From Ramlibacter albus (GTDB taxonomy: Bacteria > Pseudomonadota > Gammaproteobacteria > Burkholderiales > Burkholderiaceae_C): a stretch of 64,000 nucleotides of DNA. Location of the stretch: positions 1-64,000 of the forward strand of contig NZ_JACORU010000009.1 in the NCBI RefSeq assembly GCF_014297445.1, written 5' to 3'. Every line of letters starts with the position of its first letter. Position 1 is the first letter of the stretch. Both the position numbers and the translations under genes were made by a program. The notes under the pieces were generated by a model. That model was given only the letters and a program-made list of their open reading frames with translations. It was not told the origin of the DNA and made no database searches. This document shows positions 51,662-60,270 of this stretch, one piece after another.

Positions 51662-52444
51662 TTAACGCGGCGCCATGCGGATCGCGCCGTCGAGGCGCAC
51701 GCATTCACCGTTGAAGTAGCTGTTGGTGATCATCGTCTCGGCGAGGTGCGCGTATTCGTCCGGGTTGCCCAAGCGCTTGGGGAAAGGCACCGATTCGCCC
51801 AGGGACTTGAGCACGTTGTCGGGCAGCGCCATCAGCAGCGGCGTCGCGAAGATGCCGGGCAGGATGGTGTTGACGCGGATGCCTTCGCCCATCAGGTCGC
51901 GCGCGACCGGCAGCGTCAGGCCCACGATGCCCGCCTTGGAAGCCGAGTACGCTGCCTGGCCCATCTGGCCATCCTCGGCCGCGACGGAAGCGGTGTTGAC
52001 GATCGCGCCACGCTCGCCGTCCTTCAGCGGGTCCAGCGTCAGCATGCCGGCGGCCGAATGCGCGATGCAGCGGAACGTACCGATGAGGTTGATCTGGATG
52101 ATCTTCTCGAAGTCGGGCAGCGGGAAGTGCTTGGGCTGGCCGGTTGCCTTGTCGCGGCTGGCCGTCTTGATGCCGTTGCCGGTGCCGGCGCAGTTGACGA
52201 GGATGCGCTCCTGCCCGTGCGCGGCGCGCGCCTTCTCGAAGCCGGCCTTCACCTGCTCTTCGCTGGTGACGTCCACCTTGCAGAAGGTGCCGTTGAGCTC
52301 GCGTGCCATGGCCTCGCCGGCTTCCGCGTTGAAGTCGAAGATGGCGACGCGCACGCCTTGGGAGGCGAGGCGGCGGGCGGTGGCGGCGCCGAGGCCGGAA
52401 GCGCCGCCGGTGACGACCGCGGCAATCGAGGAATCGAGTTTCAT
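51662..52444 (-). CDS. SDR, 3-hydroxyacyl-CoA dehydrogenase type 2-like
   Basis: The 260-residue short-chain dehydrogenase has TGGASGLG (12-19) for NAD binding and the S153, Y166, K170 triad (AYSASKAG). VNCAGTGNGIKTASRDK and ILPGIFATPLL match HSD17B10-like 3-hydroxyacyl-CoA dehydrogenases, which act on branched 2-methyl-3-hydroxyacyl-CoAs. It is divergent from the TctC-carboxylase operon across operators 6 and 7. The CACAGT -10 gives a +1 one base before ATG 52444 and no ribosome binding site precedes it. Confidence 0.9.
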   Translation of the reverse strand: MKLDSSIAAVVTGGASGLGAATARRLASQGVRVAIFDFNAEAGEAMARELNGTFCKVDVTSEEQVKAGFEKARAAHGQERILVNCAGTGNGIKTASRDKATGQPKHFPLPDFEKIIQINLIGTFRCIAHSAAGMLTLDPLKDGERGAIVNTASVAAEDGQMGQAAYSASKAGIVGLTLPVARDLMGEGIRVNTILPGIFATPLLMALPDNVLKSLGESVPFPKRLGNPDEYAHLAETMITNSYFNGECVRLDGAIRMAPR

Positions 52445-52479
52445 GGGCTCGACTGTGCGCCGCAAGCGCCCGCGGGTCA

Positions 52480-52495
52480 CCGTCCAAACCGACGA
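52480..52495 (-). promoter_or_regulatory. Regulon operator 6, CCGTC-CAAACC-GACGA
   Basis: The centre is 52487.5, 43.5 bp from the SDR start. The minus-strand hexamer CACAGT starts at 52457, again 30.5 bp away; it is the weakest -10 of the set. First base is C instead of T, as in operator 5. Confidence 0.68.
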
Positions 52496-52526
52496 ATCGC
52501 GCCGTCTCCGCACGGCCGGAGCAATT

Positions 52527-52542
52527 TCGTCGTAACCGACGA
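52527..52542 (+). promoter_or_regulatory. Regulon operator 7, TCGTC-GTAACC-GACGA
   Basis: The centre is 52534.5, 61.5 bp from the TctC start. The plus-strand hexamer GAACAT starts at 52565, 30.5 bp away. Operators 6 and 7 are 47 bp apart, one facing each divergent gene, unlike the single shared operators 2, 3 and 5. Confidence 0.72.
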
Positions 52543-52595
52543 TTCGGCGCATCGCGGCCGCCCGGAACATGCCCCGCACACTCCAGGAGAGGCGC

Positions 52596-53564
52596 ATGCC
52601 GTCCCGTTTCGCGAAGATCGCCGCCGCGCTGGCGCTTGCCGCCGTGGCCTGCCTGCAGGCCCACGCGGCCTGGCCCGAGCGGCAGATCACGCTCGTCGTG
52701 CCCTTCCCCGCCGGCGGCCTGACGGACGTGGCCGCGCGCCACTTCGCGCAAGGCCTCCAGGAAGAACTGAAGCAGCCCGTGGTCGTGGAAAACCGCGTCG
52801 GCGCGGGCGGCATCATCGGCACCGAGTACGTGTCCAAGGCCAAGCCCGACGGCTATACGCTGCTCGTGAACAGCCCCAGCCACGTCATCAACCAGGCGTT
52901 CCGCGCGAAGATGCCGTACGACGCCTTGCGCGACTTCACGCCCGTGGCGCAGCTGCTCAATTCGCCGATGGTGCTCGTCGTGCACCCGTCGGTGCCCGCC
53001 ACCACGCTGACGGAGTACCTCGCGTATGCCGCGCGGCAGAAGGGTGGCGTGTCGTTCGGCTCCACCGGCGCGGGCGGCACGAGCCACCTGGCCGGCGAGA
53101 TGCTGCGGCTGGTGACGCGCTCGCCGATGACCCACATTCCCTACAAGGGCGCGACCCCGGCGTTCAACGACGTGCTGGGCGGCCAGCTGCCCTCGATCTT
53201 CCTCGACGTGGCGACCGTCGCGCAGCAGGTCAACGCCGGCAAGCTGCGCGCCATCGCGGTGTCGGCCGCGACTCGCAGCGAAGCGCTGCCGACGGTGCCC
53301 ACCGTGGCCGAACAGGGCTACCCGCGCTACGACGTGTCCACCTGGATCGCGCTGTACGGCCCCGCCAACCTGCCCGAGCCGATCGCCAATGCACTCAATG
53401 CGGTGGCGCTGCGCACGATGGGCAGCCCGCGCGAGCGCGACTGGCTCCGGCAGAACGGCGCCGCCGCCGGCGCGATGAACGTCCCCGAGTTCCGCCGCTT
53501 CGTGCAGGACGAGCTGGAAAAGTGGACACAGTTCAACAAGGAAGCGCGCGTGCAGGTCGACTGA
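52596..53564 (+). CDS. TctC/Bug-family solute receptor
   Basis: The 322-residue receptor starts with a Sec signal (SRFAKIAAALALAAVACLQAHA) and has LVVPFPAGGLTDVAARHF, VENRVGAGGIIGTEYVSKAKPDGYT, GSTGAGGTSHLAGEML and IPYKGATPAFNDVLGG. AGGAGAGG before ATG 52596 fixes the start. The transcript is led by operator 7. It is the first gene of a four-gene operon with a fused carboxylase, a CoA-transferase and another TctC, so receptor, carboxylase and transferase should share a substrate. Confidence 0.9.
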   Translation: MPSRFAKIAAALALAAVACLQAHAAWPERQITLVVPFPAGGLTDVAARHFAQGLQEELKQPVVVENRVGAGGIIGTEYVSKAKPDGYTLLVNSPSHVINQAFRAKMPYDALRDFTPVAQLLNSPMVLVVHPSVPATTLTEYLAYAARQKGGVSFGSTGAGGTSHLAGEMLRLVTRSPMTHIPYKGATPAFNDVLGGQLPSIFLDVATVAQQVNAGKLRAIAVSAATRSEALPTVPTVAEQGYPRYDVSTWIALYGPANLPEPIANALNAVALRTMGSPRERDWLRQNGAAAGAMNVPEFRRFVQDELEKWTQFNKEARVQVD

Positions 53565-53566
53565 GC

Positions 53567-56500
53567 ATGGCATCCCCCAGGTTGTTGATCGCCAACCGCG
53601 GCGAAATCGCGCTGCGCATCGCCCGCGCGGCGCAAGAGCTCCAATTGCCCACCGTCACGGTCCATTCGGCCGACGACGCGAAGTCGCCGCATCGATTCGC
53701 CGCCGACCAGTCCGTCGCGCTGCAGCGCGAGGGCGCGGCGGCCTATCTCGACATCGACGCCATCGTGCGGGCGGCGGTGGACACGGGCTGCACGCTCGTG
53801 CATCCCGGCTACGGGTTCCTGAGCGAGAACGCCGCGTTCGCCGCGGCTTGCGAACGCGCGGGGCTCACCTTCGTCGGCCCGTCGCCGGAGGTGCTCGAAC
53901 TCTTCGGCGACAAGGCGCGCGCCCGCGCCTTCGCTCGCGAACAGGGCGTCGCGCTCGCGCGCGGCACCGCGGGCCCGACTTCGCTGGAGGACATGCGCGG
54001 CTTCTTCGCCGCCCTGCCGGCCGGCTCCAGCGCGATGGTGAAGGCCGTCGCGGGCGGCGGCGGCCGCGGCATGCGCCGCGTCGAATCGGCCGCCCAGCTC
54101 GACGCCGCGTTCGCGCGCTGCAGCTCCGAGGCGGCCAAGGCGTTCGGCCAGTCCGCCTTGTACATCGAACAGTACGTGGCCGGCGCACGCCACATCGAAG
54201 TGCAGGTGGTGGGCGACGGGCGCGACTACAGCCATGTCGGCGAGCGCGATTGCAGCGTGCAGCAGCGTCACCAGAAGGTGGTGGAAGTCGCGCCGGCGCC
54301 CGCGCTGGGCGAGGACCTGCGCGCGAAGCTGCAGGCCGCGGCGCTGCGCATGGCGCGCGCCTGCCGCCTGCGGGGCCTGTGCACCTTCGAGTTCCTGGTG
54401 GCCGGCGAGCTGGAAGGCGGCTTCGTCTTCATGGAAGCCAACCCGCGCCTGCAGGTCGAACACACGGTCACCGAGGAGGTGTACGGCCTGGACCTCGTGC
54501 GCGCCCAGATCGCGATCGCGATGGGCGAGACCCTTGCGGCCGTGGGCCTTGCGCAGCCGGACGTCGGCGCGCCGCGCGGGTTCGCGATCCAGTACCGCAT
54601 CACTCTCGAAGGTGCGGCCGAGGCGGGCACCGTCACCCGCTTCGACGTTCCCACGGGCCGCGGTGTGCGTGTCGAAACGTTCTTGCACGAAGGCGCAACG
54701 CCCGGCACTGCATTCGACCCGCTGCTCGCGAAGCTGATCGTGCACAGCCATGCGCCGCAGTTCGCCACCGCCGCCGACAAGGGCGCGCGCGTGCTGCGCG
54801 AGTTCCGGCTCGGTGGCATCGCCACGAATCTCGGCCTGCTCGATGCGATCGCCGCGGACGCCTCGTTCCGCGCCGCCGAAACGAGCACGCGCTATCTCGA
54901 ATCGAATCTCGACCGCTTGGTGCAGGTCGCGCGGCAGCGCACCGCCGAACGCGCGTCGGAGCTCGTGCGCGCAGCCTCGCGCCCAGAAGCGCAGGCGGCC
55001 ACCGCCGAGGACGACGACCCGTCGGTCGTGCGAGCCCCCACGCGCGGCACCGTCCTTGAGATCGCCATCGCCGAAGGCGCCCGCATGCGCCAGGGCGATG
55101 CACTCTGCGTGCTCGAAGCCATGAAGATGGAGCACGTCGTCACTGCGCCGTTCGACGGCGTGGTGGCGGCCGTGCAGGTCGCACCGGGCGAGCTGGTGGA
55201 CGCCGGCCGCCCGCTGTTCCTCGTCGAGCCCGGCACCGTCGAAGCGGTGGCCGAAACGGGGACCGAGCGCGAACACGCCGGGCCCCGCATGGACCTGCAG
55301 GAAGTGCTGGACCTGCGGCGCCTGCGCGAGGACGAAGGCCGCCCCGCGGTCGTCGCGCAGCGCCACGCCAAGGGCATGCGCACCGCGCGCGAGAACATCC
55401 ACGACCTGTGCGACCCCGGCACTTTCGTGGAGTACGGCGGCGCGGCCGTCGGCGCCCGCCACGGCGTCGCGCCGCTGGACGAGCTGCGCAGGACGAGCCC
55501 GGCCGACGGCTTCATCTACGGGCATGCCACGGTCAACGGTGGCCGCTGCTTCGTCGCGTCGTACGACTACAGCGTGCACGCGGGCACCCAGGGCTTCTTC
55601 GGCCACAAGAAGCACGACCGCCTGTTCCAGCTGGCCGAGGACGCGCGCCGGCCGGTGGTGATCTTCACCGAAGGCGGCGGCGGCCGGCCCACCGAGCCCA
55701 ACAACGTGGGCGGCGCCAACCTCGCGACGGCCACCTTCTTCTCGTTCGCGCGCCTGAGCGGGCTCGTGCCGCTGGTGGGCATCGTCGCGGGCCGCTGCTT
55801 CGCGGGCAACGCGGCGCTGCTCGGTTGCTGCGACGTCGTGATCGCCACGCGCGACGCCACGGTCGGCATGGGCGGGCCGGTGATGATCGAAGGCGCCGGG
55901 CTGGGCGTGTACCCGCCGGAGCAGGTCGGCCCCGCGGCGATGCACGCGAAGACCGGCGTGGTCGACATCCTGGTCGAGGACGAGGCGCAGGCCGTGCGTG
56001 CCGCGAAGCAGTACCTCGGCTACTTCCAGGGCCCGGTGGCCGGCTGGAAGGCGGCGGACCCGGCCGTGCTGCGCGGGCTGATCCCCGACCGCCGCACGCG
56101 CGCGTACGACATGCGCAAGGTGATCGCCGCATTGGCTGACGAAGAGTCCGTGCTCGAACTGCGCGCGCAGTTCGCGCCGGGCGCGATCACCGCGCTGGTC
56201 CGCGTCGAGGGCCGCCCGCTCGGGCTGATCGCCAACAACCCGGCGCACAACGCGGGCGCCGTGTGCGCCGCCGAGGCCGACAAGTTCACGCGCTTCGCGA
56301 AGCTGTGCGACGCGCACGGCCTGCCGGTGCTGTCGCTGTGCGACACGCCGGGCATCATGGTCGGCCCCGACGCCGAGCAGACCGCCATCGTGCGCCACAG
56401 CTCGCGCATGCTCGTCGCCGCGGCCAACCTCACGGTGCCCTGGTTCACCGTCGTGCTGCGCAAGGCCTACGGGCTCGGCGCGATGGCGATGGGTGGCGGC

Positions 56501-56824
56501 AGCTTCCACCACGGCTCGTTCTTCGCCGTGGCATGGCCCACCGCGGAGTTCGGCGGCATGGGCCTGGAGGGCCAGGTGCGCCTGGGCCACCGACGCGAGC
56601 TCGAGCAGATCGCCGACCCGCAGCAGCGCGCCGAACGCTTCCGCGATCTCGTCGACCGCCTCTACCAGCACGGCAAGGCGACGCGCTACGCGCCCTTCCT
56701 CGTCATCGACGAAGTGATCGACCCCGCCGAGACGCGCGGCTGGCTGCTCGCGGGGCTCGACGCCGCGCGGCCGCGGCGCGACCGCTCGCCGCACAAGTAC
56801 CAGCCCGGCGTGGACCCCTGGTAG
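53567..56824 (+). CDS. Single-chain biotin-dependent acyl-CoA carboxylase, second copy
   Basis: The 1085-residue fusion has biotin carboxylase (LLIANRGEIALRIARA, VAGGGGRGMR, EANPRLQVEHTVTEEVYG), biotinyl K520 in EAMK520MEH and a carboxyltransferase with FGHKKHDRLFQLAE, AVCAAEADKFTRFAKLCDAHGLP and VVLRKAYGLGAMAMGGG. It is clearly different from the copy at 37777, especially in the carboxyltransferase half, so the substrates probably differ. It starts 2 bp after the TctC stop (TGAGCATG) and precedes a CoA-transferase gene by 34 bp. Confidence 0.88.
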   Translation: MASPRLLIANRGEIALRIARAAQELQLPTVTVHSADDAKSPHRFAADQSVALQREGAAAYLDIDAIVRAAVDTGCTLVHPGYGFLSENAAFAAACERAGLTFVGPSPEVLELFGDKARARAFAREQGVALARGTAGPTSLEDMRGFFAALPAGSSAMVKAVAGGGGRGMRRVESAAQLDAAFARCSSEAAKAFGQSALYIEQYVAGARHIEVQVVGDGRDYSHVGERDCSVQQRHQKVVEVAPAPALGEDLRAKLQAAALRMARACRLRGLCTFEFLVAGELEGGFVFMEANPRLQVEHTVTEEVYGLDLVRAQIAIAMGETLAAVGLAQPDVGAPRGFAIQYRITLEGAAEAGTVTRFDVPTGRGVRVETFLHEGATPGTAFDPLLAKLIVHSHAPQFATAADKGARVLREFRLGGIATNLGLLDAIAADASFRAAETSTRYLESNLDRLVQVARQRTAERASELVRAASRPEAQAATAEDDDPSVVRAPTRGTVLEIAIAEGARMRQGDALCVLEAMKMEHVVTAPFDGVVAAVQVAPGELVDAGRPLFLVEPGTVEAVAETGTEREHAGPRMDLQEVLDLRRLREDEGRPAVVAQRHAKGMRTARENIHDLCDPGTFVEYGGAAVGARHGVAPLDELRRTSPADGFIYGHATVNGGRCFVASYDYSVHAGTQGFFGHKKHDRLFQLAEDARRPVVIFTEGGGGRPTEPNNVGGANLATATFFSFARLSGLVPLVGIVAGRCFAGNAALLGCCDVVIATRDATVGMGGPVMIEGAGLGVYPPEQVGPAAMHAKTGVVDILVEDEAQAVRAAKQYLGYFQGPVAGWKAADPAVLRGLIPDRRTRAYDMRKVIAALADEESVLELRAQFAPGAITALVRVEGRPLGLIANNPAHNAGAVCAAEADKFTRFAKLCDAHGLPVLSLCDTPGIMVGPDAEQTAIVRHSSRMLVAAANLTVPWFTVVLRKAYGLGAMAMGGGSFHHGSFFAVAWPTAEFGGMGLEGQVRLGHRRELEQIADPQQRAERFRDLVDRLYQHGKATRYAPFLVIDEVIDPAETRGWLLAGLDAARPRRDRSPHKYQPGVDPW

Positions 56825-56858
56825 GCCCACCCCCATCCCCCGCAGGACCCCCACCACC

Positions 56859-58106
56859 ATGAGCCTCGAAGAATTTCCCGACTACCAGCCGCGGCCGCCC
56901 GGCGCGCCCGCCGCGCTCGACGGCGTGCGCGTCGTCGAGTTCGCGCACTTCATCGCCGGCCCGTTCGCCGGCACGCTGCTCGCCAACTTCGGCGCCGACG
57001 TCATCAAGGTGGAGGCACCGGGGCGCGGCGACGAGTTCCGCTACTACCCGCCCGCGGCGCCCGCGCTGCAGGACCAGGGCGCACCCTACATCTGGGCCAA
57101 CCGCAACAAGCGCAGCGTGACGCTGGACCTCAAGACCGAAGCCGGCCTGGCCGTCGCGCGCGACCTGGTGCGCGGCGCCGACGTGGTCATCGAGAACTTC
57201 TCGGGCGACGTGATGGCGCGCTTCGGGCTCGACTACGCGTCGTGCAAGGCGCTCAAGCCCGACATCGTCTATTGCTCCGTCTCGGCCTACGGCAAGGACG
57301 GCGCGTTCGCCAAGCGGCTCGGCTTCGACACCGTGGCGCAGGCCGAAAGCGGCTTCTTCTCGCTCAACGGCTATGCGGACCGCCCCGGCGTGCGCGCGGG
57401 CTCGCCCGTGGTGGACATCACGACGGCCACGATGGCGGCCAACGGAATTCTTGCGGCGCTGTTCCATCGCGCGCGCACGGGCCAGGGCCAGCAACTGCAG
57501 ATCGCGCTGTACGAAAGCGCGACGCTGCTCACCGGCTACGCACCCATGCAGCACCTGCTGTGCGGCTTCGAGCCGCAGCGCAACGGCAACGACAGCCCCG
57601 ACACGTCGCCCACCGCGGCCTTCATGGCGTCCGACCGCCTCTTCTACATCAACTGCGGCAACGACCGCATCTACCAGCGCCTGTGCCTGGAGGTGCTGGA
57701 GCGACCCGACCTCGCGAACGACCCGGCGCTGGCCGGGCGCGACGGGCGCATGGAGCGCCGCCTCGAACTGTTCGACATCCTGCAGGACATCTTCAAGACG
57801 CTGCCGTGGTCGTATTGGCAGCCGCGCCTCGTGAAGGCCGCCATCCCGAGCGCGGAGATCCGCACGCTGCCCGATGCGCTGCGCTCGCCCGAAGCGCGCG
57901 GGCTCGACCTCGTCACCCGCATTCCGCACCCCGTGCTCGGCTGGATCCCGCACGTGCGGCTGCCGCTGCGCATGGGCGCCACGCCCGCGGCCGACCCCCG
58001 CCCCGCCCCCTCCGTGGGGCAGGACACCGACGACGTGCTGGCCCGCACGCTCGGCTACCCCGCCGATCGCATCGCGCAGTTGCGCGATGGCGGCGCGCTC
58101 GGCTGA
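56859..58106 (+). CDS. CaiB/BaiF-family CoA-transferase
   Basis: The 415 residues include FAHFIAGPFAGTLLANFGADVIKVE, ANRNKRSVTLDLKTEAG and VVDITTATMAANGILAALF, with the catalytic Asp. It matches the transferase at 41846 in overall layout and is in an equivalent place after a fused carboxylase. It would move CoA between a donor ester and the pathway acid. CAGGA precedes ATG 56859. It is followed by a TctC gene after 33 bp. Confidence 0.9.
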   Translation: MSLEEFPDYQPRPPGAPAALDGVRVVEFAHFIAGPFAGTLLANFGADVIKVEAPGRGDEFRYYPPAAPALQDQGAPYIWANRNKRSVTLDLKTEAGLAVARDLVRGADVVIENFSGDVMARFGLDYASCKALKPDIVYCSVSAYGKDGAFAKRLGFDTVAQAESGFFSLNGYADRPGVRAGSPVVDITTATMAANGILAALFHRARTGQGQQLQIALYESATLLTGYAPMQHLLCGFEPQRNGNDSPDTSPTAAFMASDRLFYINCGNDRIYQRLCLEVLERPDLANDPALAGRDGRMERRLELFDILQDIFKTLPWSYWQPRLVKAAIPSAEIRTLPDALRSPEARGLDLVTRIPHPVLGWIPHVRLPLRMGATPAADPRPAPSVGQDTDDVLARTLGYPADRIAQLRDGGALG

Positions 58107-58139
58107 ACCCACCCATCGCTTCCCTCACCTGGAGACACC

Positions 58140-59123
58140 ATGCACAAGCTGCTGAAATCCGTCCTCATTCCCATCGCCGCGGCGGCGGCGCTGATCGCGA
58201 CCGGCACCGCGCGAGCGGCCGACGACTACCCCACGAAGCCGATCCGGATGGTGGTCCCCGGGCCGGCCGGCGGCCCGACCGACCTGATGGCGCGCGACCT
58301 CGCGGCCAAGCTCTCGGAGTTCCTGCCGCAGCCCATCGTCATCTTCAACCAGGCCGGCGCGGGCGGCATGATCGCTGCCGGCGCCGTGGCCAAGGCCGCG
58401 CCCGACGGCTACACGGTGCTGTTCGGCAACCAGGGTCCGCTGGCCGCCAACTACGCGCTCTACGACAAGGTGCCGTACAACGTGCAGACGGACTTCGCGC
58501 CGGTGTCGCGCTGGGCGGTGATCCCCAACGTGCTGCTCGTCAACGCCAAGGTTCCGGTCAACACCGTGCAGGAACTGGTGGCGCTGGTGCGCAAGGGCGA
58601 TCGCGCGTGGAGCTTCGCTTCGGGCGGCAACGGCACCAGCACGCACATCGCGGGCGCGGTGTTCGCCAAGCGCGCCAACCTGAAGATGACCCACGTGCCC
58701 TACAAGGGCGCGCCGCCGTCGCTGCAGGACCTGATGGGCGGCCAGATCCCGGTGGCGTTCTCCGGCACCGTGGACTCGCTCGCGCTGATCCGCGCCGGGT
58801 CGGTGAAGGCGCTGGCCGTCACGTCGCTGCAACGTGTGCCCTCGCTGCCCAACGTGCCGACGGTGGCCGAAACGGTCATCCCCGGCTACTCGGTGGCTCC
58901 GTGGTTCGGCGTGGTCGCGCCGGCCGGCACGCCGCCCGACGTCATCGAGAAGCTGAACGCGGCGATCGCGAAGGCCGGACGCTCGCCCGACCTCGTGAAG
59001 AAGATCCAGGACCTCGGCGGCGCGATCGCCACCAGTTCGTCGGCCGAATTCGGCGAGCTGATGAAGAAGGACGTGGAGCACTGGGCCACGCTGATCAACG
59101 AGTCGGGCGCGAAAGTCGACTAG
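58140..59123 (+). CDS. TctC/Bug-family solute receptor
   Basis: The 327-residue receptor has a Sec signal ending ATGTARA, then MVVPGPAGGPTDLMARDLA, FNQAGAGGMIAAGAVAKAAPDGYT and VPYKGAPPSLQDLMGG. Both PGPAGG in place of PFPAGG and the ligand-loop region differ from the first receptor of this operon, so a different acid is likely bound. GGAGA precedes ATG 58140. It is the last gene of the operon and ends before a hairpin at 59133-59152. Confidence 0.9.
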   Translation: MHKLLKSVLIPIAAAAALIATGTARAADDYPTKPIRMVVPGPAGGPTDLMARDLAAKLSEFLPQPIVIFNQAGAGGMIAAGAVAKAAPDGYTVLFGNQGPLAANYALYDKVPYNVQTDFAPVSRWAVIPNVLLVNAKVPVNTVQELVALVRKGDRAWSFASGGNGTSTHIAGAVFAKRANLKMTHVPYKGAPPSLQDLMGGQIPVAFSGTVDSLALIRAGSVKALAVTSLQRVPSLPNVPTVAETVIPGYSVAPWFGVVAPAGTPPDVIEKLNAAIAKAGRSPDLVKKIQDLGGAIATSSSAEFGELMKKDVEHWATLINESGAKVD

Positions 59124-59132
59124 GTGCTTTGG

Positions 59133-59152
59133 ATCCCCGCCTTCGCGGGGAT
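59133..59152. terminator. ATCCCCGC-CTTC-GCGGGGAT hairpin, repeat-type terminator
   Basis: A perfect 8-bp stem with a 4-base loop lies between the convergent TctC and racemase-like genes (38-bp gap). The sequence TGGATCCCCGCCTTCGCGGG resembles a dispersed repeat of Burkholderiales and probably terminates both transcripts. Confidence 0.6.
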
Positions 59153-59161
59153 GACGAGCTT

Positions 59162-60250
59162 CTACGCCGGCAGCACGATGCCCCAGCGGGCCCGCAGTTC
59201 TTCGGCACCGGCCTCGCGGCCGGGCTCCGGTGTGCCCGCTGGCGTGCGCGTGAACCGCGGCGCCGGCGCGGGCTGCACCACGCCGTCCACGTCCACGAAC
59301 GTGCCGCGCGCGCGGTTGTGCGGGTGCCGCGGCGCTTCGTCCCAGTCGAGCACCGGCGCGAAACAGGCGTCGCTGCCTTCCAGCAGCGCGCACCACTCGT
59401 CGCGCGTGCGCGTGGCGAACACCTCGGCCAACCGGTGCTTCATGAGCGGCCAGCGCTCGCGGTCCGGCTGCGCGTCGAACAGCGGGTCGGCCAGGCCACA
59501 GCGCTCGCGCAGCAGCGCGTAGAACTGCGGCTCGATCGCGCCCACGGCGATGGATTTGCCGTCGGCGCAGGCATAGGTGCAATAGAACGGCGCGCCGCCG
59601 TCCAGCAGGTTGGTGCCGCGCTCGTTCGTCGCGCGGCCGGCCGCGTGGCTGGCGTACATGTTGGTGCACAGCAGCGCCGCGCCGTCGGTCATCGCCGCGT
59701 CCACCACCTGCCCGCGGCCCGAACTGCGCGCTTCCAGCAGCGCGGCGAGCAGGCCCATGCCGAGCACCATCGCGCCACCGCCGTAGTCGCCCACCAGGTT
59801 GAGCGGCGGCACGGGCTGCCCGCCGGCAGGGCCGATGGCATGCAGCGCGCCGGAGATGGCGATGTAGTTGATGTCGTGCCCGGCCGCCGTGTGCAGCGGG
59901 CCGCCCTGGCCCCAGCCCGTCATGCGGCCGTAGACCAGCCGCGGGTTCGCGGCCAGGCATTCGCCCGGGCCGAAGCCGAGCCGCTCCATCACGCCCGGGC
60001 GAAAACCTTCGATCAGTGCGTCGGCGCCGGCAATGGCCGGCATCAGCGCCGCCACGGCGCCCGGTGCGCGCAGGTCGACCTGGACGGTGGCGCGGTTGCG
60101 GCAATTCACGTCGAACCGGCCGGGAGCAGCGCCGGGCCGCGCGATGCGCAGCACCTCGGCGCCCATGTCGGCAAGCACCATCGCGCAGAAAGGCGCCGGG
60201 CCGAGGCCCGCGAACTCGACGACCTTGATGCCCTGCAGCGGTCCGGCCAT
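59162..60250 (-). CDS. Alpha-methylacyl-CoA racemase-like protein, second paralogue
   Basis: The 362-residue protein has [21 protein letters not shown]125 in AAGH125DINYIAISG and D155 in VGD155YGGGA, the racemase pair. AAGGAGG lies 7 bases before ATG 60250, one of the best ribosome binding sites in the window. It is the third gene of a unit that starts with racemase-like 61424-62524 and an acyl-CoA dehydrogenase, all under operator 8. Having two racemases around one dehydrogenase suggests acids with two methyl branches or with different chain lengths. Confidence 0.86.
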   Translation of the reverse strand: MAGPLQGIKVVEFAGLGPAPFCAMVLADMGAEVLRIARPGAAPGRFDVNCRNRATVQVDLRAPGAVAALMPAIAGADALIEGFRPGVMERLGFGPGECLAANPRLVYGRMTGWGQGGPLHTAAGHDINYIAISGALHAIGPAGGQPVPPLNLVGDYGGGAMVLGMGLLAALLEARSSGRGQVVDAAMTDGAALLCTNMYASHAAGRATNERGTNLLDGGAPFYCTYACADGKSIAVGAIEPQFYALLRERCGLADPLFDAQPDRERWPLMKHRLAEVFATRTRDEWCALLEGSDACFAPVLDWDEAPRHPHNRARGTFVDVDGVVQPAPAPRFTRTPAGTPEPGREAGAEELRARWGIVLPA

Positions 60251-60270
60251 GGCGTTGCCTCCTTCGCGAT

